Assembly: GCA_963920665.1 (NCBI GenBank)
Contig: OY987263.1
Location: 27,454,547 to 27,518,546 of the forward strand
Direction: 5' to 3'
DNA length: 64,000 nt
Source of the DNA: Straminergon stramineum
Lineage: Eukaryota; Streptophyta; Bryopsida; Hypnales; Calliergonaceae
The notes beneath the pieces were generated by a model. That model saw only the letters and a program-made list of their open reading frames with translations, ran no database searches and was not told the DNA's origin. Position numbers and translations under genes: made by a program. Shown here in pieces: positions 1 through 11,872 of this stretch. Numbering within the stretch: the first letter of the stretch is position 1; each line of letters opens with the position of its first letter.

Positions 1-1041
1 GTCATTAATGCATTGCTTTTATTATAAAATGAACAGATTAGGACGAGTTTTGTGGTGGAAAACTAGAAATGGGGCCTAAAGTAGAATGGCGGAAATAGAT
101 AGTTGGTAGTTTCAGGTTGGTCTACCTTAGGTTGGTGCTTCATAACATCTCAATGATGGATGCTACTTTTACCACCCTACTAAAGATAAAAACAAGTGCA
201 TCTAATCAAGCCTTCTTTCTAAAATAGACTCTTGTACATTTTTGGATAAAATGTGCAATACTACAATCTTTATGGTCGATATTAGGCTTGCTTAATTAAT
301 TTTAACCTTTGAAAATTCATAATTTTCATATTGTACATCCAAAAAATGAATTCTATGATAAAGTTGGAACTGTCTTTTTTACTCACCATAAGATTCAATA
401 AAATTTAGACAATTTAATATTAGGAAGCGTACTCAATTCCTTCCTAGGATGCTTTTAAGTGTAATTCCCTTATCTACTTAATTCCTCAATGCCTACCAAT
501 TTTTTGAAAATATTAGTTGGAAATGAGTCAGCCCATTGTGAATTTCATTTTCATTTGGAATTGCTTGGATTTTTGAAATATGATGTTATGAAATCAAAGA
601 TTAGTCTAACTAGTAAGCATGTCATGAATTGTGAAATATTGACAAATAGGTTTGTGGATTGTAACAACTTTTTATGATTGGTAACTTATGAAATAAAAAA
701 AATAGTACTTCTTTATTAAAAATAATTATAAAAAATAAAAAATCCAATTTTTTATTAACAAATATGAAGTGAAAAATAGCCAAAATTGAACCAACCGGAC
801 CCATGAAATACTCAAAATATGAGCACTTCACTTTTAAAAATTTAGTGGTAGATGTTAGCAATGTCACTTTTGCAACATCTTCAAAAAAAATTGGGATCAT
901 ATTAGTTCCTTTATAATTTGAGTCTTTTGGATGGAATATGCCAATTTCAATATTGTAGTGAGGGAAATATTTATCCACTCATTAATTCAATCAAATGTTG
1001 GCATTTAATTGCTCAAGTGTTATGCTCAAGTTTTGTAATAA
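1..1041. other. AT-rich spacer without recognisable gene
   Basis: AT-rich sequence with only short open frames of biased composition. I see no splice-supported coding region, RNA gene or terminal repeat in it. Confidence 0.5.
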
Positions 1042-1942
1042 CCCCTAAAGGGCCATTGTCCATTTGGGGGACAAATGGGATTTCGGGCAAGTACCAATTG
1101 TCTCAATTTTTTTCCTAATTATTTGAAATTTTTATTGAAGATGGAAAAATTGATTAGCTCCTTGGGAATATAATTTTTTTTCATTAGGTGCCCGGGAGCA
1201 AAAGTTATGCCTAAATAAGCTCGAAACAAGGGAGAGTAGGCAACCAAAAAAAATTCAAAATTTTGAATTTTTTTGTTGTTCTCCTTGTAGATTATATTTT
1301 TGTGTAAATGTAAAGTTTTGATTCATTCCATTTGGATTTGTTATGAGAAAGTTATAGATAATCTTGTTTTTTGGAGAATTAAATCATCTTCTTCAAAAAA
1401 TAACTTGTAGCATTCAATTTTTACAATTTCCAAAAAAAAAAAGGGACAGATGTTTTAATTTGTTTGCTGGAGCAATCTCACCTTTGGGATTAGTGCATTT
1501 TAATTCCATCTTAGAGATATTAATAAATTAGATTTTCCTTCTATCTTGTCCCTATTTCTATTTAACAATTTTTTAAAGAATAAAAGTTAATTGTTTTTGT
1601 ATTATCTTTTTTTCCTAGATTCTCAATTCAATTTTCCACTATTAAGATTTAAAGCTCAAAATTGTGTAGTGCAAAACATGAAAGTTAAGAAGGTTCAAAG
1701 TCAAATAATCTAGTCCCGCAATGTGCTAAAAAATTTGTTTTCTTTACTTTAAAAGTAAATATCTTGCAATCTGAGCTGTCAAAATTTCTGAAATTTTTTC
1801 CACATCTTCTCATACAAATTAGGTATAAGATCCTACAATAAAATGTGCAAAAAATAAAATTTTCAATTTTTTTTACTCTTTGCTGTAGAAATCACAATTT
1901 TGAGTGTTTTTCACAAAAAAACAACCCTTGGTCCTTTAGGGG
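1042..1942. mobile_element. piggyBac-like MITE, copy 1
   Basis: A 901-bp non-coding element. Its left end starts CCCCTAAAGGGCCATTG and its right end is the imperfect inverse, GGTCCTTTAGGGG. Both ends are flanked by the same tetranucleotide, ATAA (1038-1041 and 1943-1946). The body is repeated at 23168-24685, which is the same length once a nested 613-bp insertion and its target duplication are removed. The tips match those of the large piggyBac-like element at 5198-11759, so this is probably a non-autonomous relative. The ATAA flank, instead of canonical TTAA, is either a mutated or an atypical target. Confidence 0.7.
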
Positions 1943-2433
1943 ATAAAGTAAATTTCTCCATCCTTTCCACTCATGTCACAAGAAGTAGTTGTAAATATTT
2001 TCCAGCCCTACCTTGCACAAGATTTCATTATCTAATTTAGTTATGTCATATTAGACATTTGTAAATTTTGAGAACTAAATAAATATGTTGACATCTCACT
2101 CTTAATAACTTAGTGTAAGAAACAATGAGATTTTTTTTCCAATTTATCCAAATTTGTAATTGAAAATTTGAAGAAGAAATTTTTTGTCTTCTTAGGCTGC
2201 GAGGGATTAATGCTTCAATCCTAAGTGGATGTCTATTCATTTTTGTTTATATCTTTGCATAAATATATCCTTTACCTCATTTCATGAAATTTGTGATAAG
2301 AGAAAGGATATCTATTAAAGTTTCAAATATCATTTGGAATGAATGAGAAGTTATTTGAATAAAATGTTGTCTGAAAGCACTTTGTTCATCATTAAAAATA
2401 TCTACTTTGGAGCTCTTAGGGAATAAGTGATGT

Positions 2434-3184
2434 AGGGAAATTGCAAGAAACATTTGTATTATTTGTTGTATTCTATATTTACTAGGAAAAAAAACTTTGG
2501 AATTAAAAAATTTTGAATAAAAAAAAATTGAAAATTAGTATAACACTGAGAATATTATACTTTCCAAAAATTCAAGCCTAAAAAAATATAATCTAAAAAT
2601 TATGCACAAAATAGGGAAACTAAAAATTTCAAGATAATAGACATTTTCTTGTTTGTATTTTTTAAAAATGGAAAAGACACTTAAAAAAAATTGGAATACA
2701 AACTGTATTTTCAACCTAAAGGGGCTTCTAATCAACTAGTTTCATCTTGATAAGAAAAAAGAATTTTGTAGTCCATGTGTTGATACAAAGATAGAACACT
2801 TTGAATACATGTGCAAGATGGAGAAATACTACTTTTAGAAAACCATTTGGTCAATGTATTTTATCCTTATAGATGACCTAAGATTCCAATTTTAGCTTGA
2901 AATTTGCATATTTGAGTACAAAGTAGAACTAAAAAAACTCTATGAAAATGGTTGCTTTGGTGACATATTGACATCCAATTGGGGGTACTTTAAAACTAAT
3001 AAATTATTTTATATAAATATGAAAGAATTATCAAATGTGTATAAGAATAGTCTTACCTACCTCTGATGTGAATTTGGGATCTTTTAGAGGTTTAAATCAA
3101 AAGTTATGGCCTAAGTATAAGAATTTTCTTTTGTTCGTACAACTTGTGACAAGAAAGAGTACAAATATTTCTTGCAATTGCCTT
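2434..3184. mobile_element. MITE of the ATTGCAAGAAACA family, copy 1
   Basis: Element of about 750 bp bounded by AGGGAAATTGCAAGAAACA at the left and the inverse, TTTCTTGCAATTGCCTT, at the right. The same terminal repeat bounds the segments at 26009-26861 and 43442-44164. There is no coding capacity. The exact ends and target duplication are not clear. The superfamily is unknown to me. Confidence 0.6.
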
Positions 3185-3735
3185 GGACATCTACAATTGC
3201 TATCCAAAATGTGACACTTACATTTGGACCAAGAGTAATACTAGAACATACATACTAATGACTTAAGATGTACACTATTCGAGTGTGAGAGTCTAAAAGA
3301 GTTTTGTATTGATTTTTGGAATTTCTATAGACAATACTTTGAAATTTCAGAACTTATTTATGTAGTCTCCAAATAATACACGTAGGAATGCATGTTGAAA
3401 TAGATTGCGTTAGAATCTTCTATCACTTGCAGGTAAGATGCTATTATTGAACATTACAATTAATCCTCACTTTCACTTGCTTGTAAGATTTCAAATAGTT
3501 AGCTTTATTTAGATGCTATTATGAAACTTGAAGGTTAGATTAGACAAAAAAAAGGGTCGAAATTGAATTTCCATGTCAAATTTTGATAGGCCCTTGTCAT
3601 CTTAAACCAATTGCAAGATGACATATTGATTTTTTTTGGACAAATTTTTTTTGCACTAAAAGATGCCCTCTTGCTTTTTTTTCTTTTTTTTTTCTCGTCG
3701 AATGACGTTGGTGATATGAATCCAATTGCAGTAAA

Positions 3736-3910
3736 TAACTTCCTACTTGTCCAAATTGGACGGAATCTCCACGTGGCCAGTTGACCCAGAAGATGGGAAG
3801 AAAAAGAAAAAGAAAGCCGCGAAACCTGCACCGCAATCCGCCCCTGAAAGAGGGAGAGACCCACTGAAAGAATCTATTATCGCAAGTATCAGGGCTATCC
3901 GCCAATCACC
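3736..3910 (+). other. GC-richer island, possible captured exon fragment
   Basis: A short stretch of clearly higher GC content than its surroundings. It is open on the plus strand (from about 3747) with a lysine-rich then proline/alanine-rich peptide. It has no splice partners that I can see. It could be a gene fragment picked up by a transposon or the relic of a gene. I do not recognise the protein. Confidence 0.25.
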
Positions 3911-4139
3911 GATTTTCCTCATTTTAAAAGATCCAATTAAGTTAATACTTTAAGAACCAATGGCAGATTCTTCTAATTTTTTCATTTAAAAAAATTCAAA
4001 TGTTTGATTTGATTTTTTTATTCATTTAATATAATGAACTCACCGCTTTATTGCAACTACAGGACTATCAACGGTACTGTACTACAGTAGTTTGCTAGAA
4101 TACGAATTGGGCAGAATGTGCTTCGGAAATTCTGTTTAT

Positions 4140-4373
4140 GAATGGAGCCCTTTTGCATCCTTGGAAAAAGGGGATCCCTACTGTACAGTAAACAAAATTG
4201 TCTTATATGACTTCTCAGCCAAGCCAATCCTGATCTTTGAATCCCAGCCAATCCTGATATTTTGCCAATTACTTTGGCAAGCAACTGGCTAAGAATAATA
4301 CCTTTCCAGCAAGGGGAGGACCATTGCTTGGTTATACAATGTTATTATGCGTCGACTACTTGAGTATGGAGTG
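4140..4373 (+). repeat. Older interspersed repeat, interrupted by the 8 kb element
   Basis: The sequence from about 4140 (TTTTGCATCC) to 4350 (ACCATTG...TTATACAATGTTATT) resembles 39573-39700 and 40300-40355. Sequence just right of the 8 kb element (about 12446-12480, CTAAAAGAACAAGAGATAT) resembles 40365-40385. The two flanks of the 8 kb element were therefore probably contiguous before it inserted. Confidence 0.5.
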
Positions 4374-4380
4374 CCGAGGG

Positions 4381-4956
4381 TGGGAGACGTTAATCAACCC
4401 CCCTTCGAGCAAAAGGGGGGGTTGTGAGTGGGGCAAAGCCTGCTTGTGTGGTTTGCCTCCTTGTTGACCCTTCTTGGGTCCCGTTGTTGGTTCTCATCAT
4501 TCCCAGCCTCCTCGCCTCCCCGCCCTCAGCCTCTCTCATTGCCCAAGGGGACGAAAAGTGTCCTCACTCCTCACATTGTCTGGCAGTCACATTCAAAGTG
4601 CTGTTACTTTTGCATATGATGTCCGAATTCAATAAAACTTGTTGTAAAAGTTGCGCATATTAGTCTAGTTTCACTGGTAAAATTTTTAGATCAATCCAAG
4701 ATGTACTGAGTATTTGAGAGCCCTTCGAAGTTCATAGGTTCAATTTGAGTTCACCACATTACATTCTAATGGCTGCAACTTTGGGGGCTTGTAACTTTTT
4801 CATAAAATGTTTGTTTTCAATAAAAAAAATTGTTAGGTTTTGTTCCTCTTAAGGTCTAGTTATTGTAGTAAAATTTTCATGTCAAGACAAGTTGTTTTGA
4901 ATGTTTGGGAGCAATTCAAAGTTCAAAATGAAGACATTTTTGCATTACAATGAACT
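4381..4956 (+). repeat. Left ~575-bp terminal inverted repeat
   Basis: Matches the reverse complement of 11873-12445 almost throughout. Similarity stops at ...CATTACAATGAACT. An open frame here (4424-4663) and its twin in the right repeat are conserved only because the repeats are alike. I do not regard it as a gene. Confidence 0.8.
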
Positions 4957-5381
4957 TCCGTAGCTCATGAGTTCTATTTTGCAAATAATGAAGGCAAAAA
5001 AAATTTTTTTTAAATCATCTTTTTCTCTATATTTTGAAAATTTGAAAATTGAAATTAAAAAGAAAGCTATCAATTGTTTAATAGAACATTCTCACCAATG
5101 GATGTTATAGGATGTTACTAGTTCACAAGTTATAGGATGTACATGTTTTTTTCAAATGTTGAAGGAATTTAATTGGGTGTTTGAAAAACTAACTTAACCC
5201 TTTAGTGGTCGGAGTCTTCCAAGAAAGTGTGAAGACAATGGAAAAAAGAAAATGTTGCAAGGGCATTGGAACGAACTCGAAAGACACAAGCAAGGATTTC
5301 ACCATATAATTTGGAGTCCATCCATTAGTGCTACTATTGAGAACAAAAATTAATTTGAAATAATGAGGCGGTTGCCAAGTC

Positions 5382-6420
5382 ATGAAGTTTGACTACATTC
5401 TAAGAGCCGTTGACTTGCATGGGCAGCATGTTCCATATTCACGTGATGATGAATTGCATGGACGTCTGAGGTCTGGGAAATTTGTGAAAAATATTGATAT
5501 TGCACCTTGTGTTGTAGAGAATCAGAATGATTTTACAAAACAAAATAAGACACAAAGACTTGGGAGATTGAGAGCTTGCAATGTCGAGTACTCCTGGACT
5601 CTATAGAAGGAGGGCCTCTTCAGGTAGTTCGACAGTCAATGCGGCACATGATTGGCTTAGGAAAAAGACAAATGTTGGTGCCTGACCAACTTCCTGTTTC
5701 GTGCACTATAGCGTTGACTGCTACTAATAAGACAAAATAGCTGATGATCAACATGTGTACTGTGTATGTAGTACAATTTTTTCTCACGACGAATGCTACA
5801 AGAAGAATGTCGAGAGAATGTACACATCACTAAAGAATGCCATTGGAATGCATCTCCGAAGTCCATCAATTACTTCATCACTAGCCTTTGAAGTGCTTCA
5901 CATGGGTCGCACACCAACACTGTCGTGATTTGGAAAAAGAAGTAATCGACAGCAGAAAGTTTACAATTTCCACAATTTTTATTACGTATTCACAAAAACT
6001 GGTACACTATCAGAGCAATGTACATGTTTACATCCTAATTGCCTTTGGAAGGAGCTACTTGGAAAGCAAAGCGTTGTTGAAGGCCGTGGAATACTTGAAG
6101 AAGGCTTGTAGTTTGCTAGAACCAGCACATGATACGTACTTCATGCACTGCCTACAACATCCACCCATGAGAAAACCAAAACTGAATATAACAAGAGCAC
6201 AGCATTATACTCCGACCTAGAGATGTGCTCCAACGAGCTTTTTCCTTTGTCACTATATACACAGTACTCTGCCTGTACGAGGTGGTGTAGAATGCAGGTC
6301 TCGACGTCATCAACACACTTGCTTGTGTTGAAGTCCATTGCCCGTTTGAACACGCACTTCACCTCCTCGATGAGACAAGTCCGAGAATCGATCACCTTCA
6401 TGTTGCATGCGGAACACTAA
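5382..6420 (+). other. Unassigned part of piggyBac-like element
   Basis: Several medium open frames lie on the plus strand (5382-5606, 5888-6220) and the minus strand (6141-6401), with balanced base composition. I recognise none of them. They may be eroded accessory coding sequence of the element or chance frames. Confidence 0.3.
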
Positions 6421-6653
6421 CGACTACTCCGACTTTTGTATACACAAGTAATGACCTCGATGCCCTATCCATCATGGATGTCATTCAACACTTCATCTTC
6501 CTGATATGGCTACTATATTGAGTTGCTGGTATCGGTTGGAATGACGTACTCAAAACTTCCTGCTAGCAACTCTGACGAACTATACACATGTCAACCGCGG
6601 CCTTTTTTATAACTATCATGGACTTCTGCTTCTTCTGAGGACGTGTACACTGT

Positions 6654-7990
6654 TCATCTCCTCAACACATAGTGATTACACTGGAAGCACTCACCAGAGT
6701 GTAGGTGAACTCCTCCACATTGTGCACAGACCAAATTTGTTTGCGTTGGTCCCATACAAAATTGGCACTTCCAACAACGCTTGGTTCGCACCAACCTGTG
6801 AACATCTGGTATAGACAAATGGAACTGTGAAACGACATCCCTCTGCAAGTTCCAAAGATGGCTCAGTTCATTTGCTAGCTACAGTTGAAACTTCAAATGT
6901 GAGATTGCATCCTTCCCAAGTTGTTGAGATGCCACATTGTGCAAAATGTAGTAATTCATGACTGAAGTATCTAGTAGATGGAATAAAAATTTGTGCCACC
7001 ATTTGTGACTTCTTGTTTGAGTGGAGTAGCTGCCCCGCATGTGATCAGTCACAGCTACTCCCCTCATGAATTCCGTATATGCTTTGTGGATTGGCGAAGT
7101 TCGCATATTGATCACTTTGTCATTGATCCGTCTAGGCACTGTCGGCCATGCTTCTCTGGGACGAGGAATTGGCAGGTAGAAAGTAGAAGGACTAACTTCC
7201 TGTCAACAAAAACCACAAATGATATCTCCCTGCTGTTGTGCATTTGCCATAGAAGTGTTCCTCGAGGCAGCTTCGACAACGTCTTCAAATCTTATAGTGA
7301 CTCCGGCAATCCCAATCTATTGCTTCGAACCGTCCCCACACCGAAGGTTCCTTGCGCTCGGAGCTCTAATAGCAACTTCACAGATGTGAAATAATTGTCA
7401 ATACAAACCATGTGGGCAAGGCTGTGGAGACCCTCCATTAACTGCATGACTACCTCATGAACAGTTTTGGCGTCTCGTGTACCACCTCCTACCAACGTCT
7501 CTTTGAATAATGATTCGATGTAGATCTAAAAGTCATAAATATATTTATGATGAGTGTCAGCCAAGCACCAAACTTTAACTCCCCACTTCATCAGTTTCCT
7601 AGGCATGTATTGCTTGACAGGACAATATTTGCCTTTGTAAGGGATTATAGTCTTGTCCACTGTCACCTCTTGGTTCAAATGCTAGTTGCTCTTGAACCTT
7701 TGCTGGACTTCTGTCACTAGCCACCTCATCTTCCGCAGTTTGTCGAACTCTACATCTTCATTAGGAACAGCAGGCACACTGTCATCAACAATGTGGAGAC
7801 AACGTGTTATGTCTTCATATCTCTTACTTGTGATAATACTTGATATACTAGGATAGTAGAGAAATTCATTGCCTCGGTTCCAGTAACTGCGGTGATTAGG
7901 CAATCATTTGATTCCCATGAGTAGATTGATAGCAAAAAATCCTTTCAATTCCACTTTGTCCAGGCGCCCCCAATTGGGTCCGCCCAATGG
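6654..7990 (-). pseudogene. piggyBac-family transposase, degenerate (DDE_Tnp_1_7 type)
   Basis: Read on the minus strand, the order is that of a piggyBac transposase. From 7.99 kb down come an N-terminal core block with a helix ending INLLMG, PNHRSYWNRG and a DKLRKMRWL stretch. Next is the first acidic block (VTVDKTIIPYKG, then QYMPRKLMKWG). The second block is CIDNYFTS followed by GTFGVGTVRSNRLGLP. Then VPRRI, the SPIHKAYTEFMRGV block, SHKWWHKFLFHLLD, and a C-terminal cysteine-rich zinc-binding-type tail (CWKCQFC ... CAQCGG ... CFQC). Aspartates are present in the first two blocks. In the third, the usual GVD reads GVA. Four stops share one frame (7904-7906, 7682-7684, 7526-7528, 7292-7294), and at least one frameshift lies between 7291 and 7139. 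It is therefore not functional as it stands. No introns were needed to follow the match. Confidence 0.8.
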
Positions 7991-8311
7991 CAAGTTGCTC
8001 TATGCATGCATCACCTCACTGGCATAGCGATTCGTGTCAGTGTAAATCCGTTGCAGCGTGTGCTCACTCCAAAATCGACCAAAAAGAGAGGCCTTCATTG
8101 GCATTCAGTGAAATGGAAAGCTTGGCCCCCTAGTGGGACGAGAGAACGATGGAGTTGCCATGCTAAAGACACCACGAGTTGTAGTCCATGTCTCCTCCGA
8201 ATAGGCCTGTAGAAAAGCCAAGCGAGTAGTTGTTGTTGAGAGCCTTCCTATAACATTTCAGCGTGGGATTGTGGTAGCCATCAGATTTGTTGAGACGCCG
8301 GTTCTTCTATT

Positions 8312-9244
8312 TCATGATGGCAGAAAGTCATTAGGACTGGCGGTTCTTAGTCCCTGTGGGACCACAACAACTACAGGCACATTGGATGCCGGTCTAGAGA
8401 AGGTCGCCTCCGCCACCATCGTTGCCTTCCGTGACTTTATCGCCGGTTTTTGTAGCCTCGTTGTTGGCACCGTTGCAAGCACATCAACATGAGGATGCTT
8501 ACATGGAAACAATTGTTGCTCCAGCATTGTGTTGTCGCCATTGTGAGCCTTCGTAGGGAATACGGATGATGACGGAGTTTGTACTCTGCAGTGGTCGCTT
8601 ATCGACAAGTCTTCGCGTCTACCGTTGATTACCACATTATTGGGAGTTGACGAAGGTGGACGATCATCTTGCCAGTTTGGCCAATTCTCACCCGAAGGTT
8701 GCGACAAAATGTTGTCATAGACAACTTATCGGAAAACGTGCAGAGAACTTTCGAAGTAGGGCATCCTCTAAATGAGTCCACTAGAAGAAGCGACTCCTAT
8801 ACTAGCAATTTGTGCAGCTGCAGGTGGAGTCTCCGGCAAGTAGCGGCGCAATGTCACCATAGCGCTAGTAGTCATTGATGGTAGTACATTTTTTGGAAGT
8901 GCTTCTCCAATCCCATATTCATACATGTGGGTTGGATAGGAGGGCCTTGGAAGGGAAGAGACCTTGTGGTTGTCGTCAACACGACAATTGCTGCCAGTCG
9001 AGGAGTGCAACAATGACGCGTAGAAGCCGCCAAATGACATGAGATTGTCTCCTTGTCGATCTTGAGACGATGGGTGGCCACCTGATAATAGAAAGTCAGA
9101 ATCATCAACGTCCAGAATGGAGACCTCTTTGGAGTCGTTTTGTTTGAGAAGATCCAGGTGATCAACTTCCTCGGAAGGCAAGTGCACCTCTCTGCTAGTG
9201 TCCAGTAAGACTACGTATGCGAGTTCAGCTTTGTCACTCTGCAC
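8312..9244 (-). pseudogene. Degenerate open frames upstream of the transposase
   Basis: Two overlapping minus-strand frames, 8768-9244 (158 codons) and 8312-8707 (131 codons), encode acidic, serine/proline-rich, low-complexity peptides. Their position 5' of the transposase core and their composition fit the poorly conserved N-terminal region of piggyBac-type transposases. No motif proves this. Confidence 0.3.
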
Positions 9245-9800
9245 TTACGAGTGAATAGCAAGACCGAGAACCCATATTGGCACCTCTTTTGTTGCCTCAG
9301 TTTTGGAATGTGCCGCTAGAAGTGATGTAGGGCAGCGTACAGCCACTGGTATATTGACAACTACGGAGAGCCGACTTGGCGAGGAGGTGCGAATGGTCTA
9401 GAAATTGCCTTGCCATGGGATGATGCACTCGTGGTCGAAGCTTTCAATGGGAGTCCTACTTCTGGAGGCGACTAAATGTTGAGGATCGGTCGTCAACTGT
9501 AGGGTAATCGGCACACTAGAGAAGTCCATCACTAGCGTCAACATCTTCACTCATAATTCCTCTCCATTGCCATGTACATAGTCATTGAGCAAGTCTTTCC
9601 GTTCCCATGCTACACGCTTCATTTCCTGAGAGGATGACTCTGTACTATCATCAGTTTTGGATGGACTGATACAACGCTAGTGACGTGCTAGCTGTGAAGG
9701 AACTGCCGGAGAATTGGAGTTGTTATTTGTGTTGTGAATGTTGTCCCCCATGTCTACAATGATGGATGTGTCGGTAGGAGGAGGCATGAAGCAATGTCGT

Positions 9801-10133
9801 CTATGACAAGGTGTAGCAACTACAAATTTGGCAAATGCAGGGCCGAACTCCAGTGTCTTGCCAGAGGAGGACTCGAAGCGCGTGGTTCAAGTCCTCATTG
9901 AAGCCCTCACGATGACCTTTAGGTAGTCTATCCCTCAAGCCCAGAATGCGTGCATAGTGGTGTCGAAAAAAGAAGCAGAGACTGTGTGGTGTGTCCTTTT
10001 TTCTAATGCCTCTCTTGACAATCCTTCGAAGTAATTGTCGTTTGTCTAGAAGTCCAAGTATCTGTTGTGCTTGAGAGTCACTAGCACCAACGGAGGTGGT
10101 CCAATCCTGAACATTTTCATGAATGTATGGCAA
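9801..10133 (-). other. Uncharacterised open frame in piggyBac-like element
   Basis: A 110-codon frame with a basic, leucine-rich middle section and several cysteines at the end. I do not recognise it. It could be part of a second protein of the element or a chance frame. The remainder up to 11759 shows only short frames. Confidence 0.25.
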
Positions 10134-11872
10134 TCAAGAGGGTTGTTGCTAAGAGGAAGCACATGCTGCGGCCATGAAAAGTTGGTTTCATCCTCCTCAA
10201 GTATAGCTATCCGTCTAGTCAATTGCCGTGTTGATGAACGTCTTGAATAGAAAGATCATATGCACAGAAAAATTGATGAGTACGAAATGTGAGTAGTTCA
10301 ACAGTATGAGCTAGACAATGGTGCATTCTTTTGAAGGAGCTCCCTCCAGTACTGATAAAATGAACAGTAGTGCATGGAAGAAATTCGAGTGCATGCATAA
10401 GTTTGTGCATGGGATTGGCATGCACGAACCAAAAAACATTGTTCACAAATGTAATGCAAAGTAAATGGTCTTGCAATACATATCAAGTGCTCTAGAAAGT
10501 CGAAAGACAGTTTACCGTCTGTGTTCAGGTCGTGATGAAAGATTTTTTTTTGTGTAGGTGTGGAAGGTGAGTGAACTTGTGCTTAGTACGAACAAGAACT
10601 GACTATAGTACAAAACGATGGGACTCAATGGAATACACAAAAGGCACTCAAGCAAGGAAACAATAGTCCTTCACATGCACATAAAGAAATACTACTCATC
10701 AAAAACCATGCACTCAAGAAGACTATGAAACAAAGCAAATGTTCGTAATAGTGAACTTCAAAGTGGAATGGCTACTCTTAAATCTTCCTCAAATGAGAAC
10801 ATGTACTCGTATCTTCTCCAACTATAAACATGTACTCATACTCTATATGAAAGGGCATTGAAACACTTATTCTCATGTTCTCTTATGGGGAATGCAGGAG
10901 TGCTATGCAAGTTGTAGAATTTGACCCTCATGAATGTAGACACTGGCGAGGAGGCTGTTGTGGCACGGAAAAGGTTGTCCGACATGGATGAGTGCTAGCC
11001 AAGTTGAAGTGGATTTATTGCAAAATTATTTCTTTGCTACTAGGGAACTCTCAAGGTAATGTTGGTTAGTACACGTCCCTTTACAAAAACAGAGCATTCA
11101 ATGTATAGAGGGCCATAAAATTACACAGTTTAGGATGTTGTACTTTATAGAGTTAAATTCTAAGAGTTTTTTACGAGCATAGCATAGCCTTCTAGTGAGT
11201 ACTAGACATGACATTCTAGAACTTGGAGGTCCCTGCATTGAAGCTACAAACATTGAAGCTGCAGGAATTTAGATTCTAATATTGAATTGCATGCCATATC
11301 ACTAGCGAATGACAGTTGTGCCTCTCGTACTGTACACCTTCAACTACATGCTTTCATAAATTCTCGTACGATTCCACAAAGTTGTACTTGTGCAATAGGG
11401 AACGTTGCTCATGTAATAGGGAACATTAGTAAAACAAGATGAGAACATTATCATGATGTCATCAAATTGTACAAAAGAGCGTTGCCCGCAATGAATGAAA
11501 GCGCTCTGAAATTTTTGGCACTTCTGTTCTTGTCATGATTGGGTAGATAGAAATTTCTTGTTTTCTGAACACTTGTAGCCTTGTTCATTTACCAGAAAAT
11601 GGAAACATCATATTCAGACATTGGCTATTCCATTTTGGCATCATAACATGGGCACTGACCTCTACAAAAAAGGATGGATGAAAAACTGTCGTCGTCCATG
11701 AGCTATTCAACTTCTCCTTTGTTCATCATCAAAAAAGTGGACGTTGGCGCATTTAGGGGTTAATGGATTTTTTTTAAAGTCAATGGAAGTTGCTTGAGTT
11801 CTTGGAAAATCCAAATTGGACTCTAATTGGTCCTTCAAGGATTAATTGAATTTTGTTACAATAAGTTGTAGT

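Larger units (their letters stand above)
5198..11759 (-). mobile_element. piggyBac-like element with TTAA flanks
   Basis: A 6,562-bp segment with TTAA directly outside both ends (5194-5197, 11760-11763). TTAA is the hallmark target duplication of the piggyBac superfamily. The tips are CCCTTTAGTGGTCGGA and, inverted, CCCCTAAATGCGCCAA, a short imperfect terminal repeat of the CCC-type usual for the family. It encloses a minus-strand transposase relic (6654-7990). More degenerate minus-strand open frames at 8312-9244 and 9801-10133 could be the N-terminal region or a second gene. Base composition inside is more balanced than the AT-rich surroundings. It appears inserted into the spacer of the 8 kb TIR element. 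Small elements with similar tips occur at 1042, 23168 and 24996. Confidence 0.75.

Noticed and set aside
4424..4663. 79-codon frame conserved at 12163-12402
   Set aside because: Conservation is simply that of the terminal inverted repeat; the peptide is not recognisable and a second frame is equally open.
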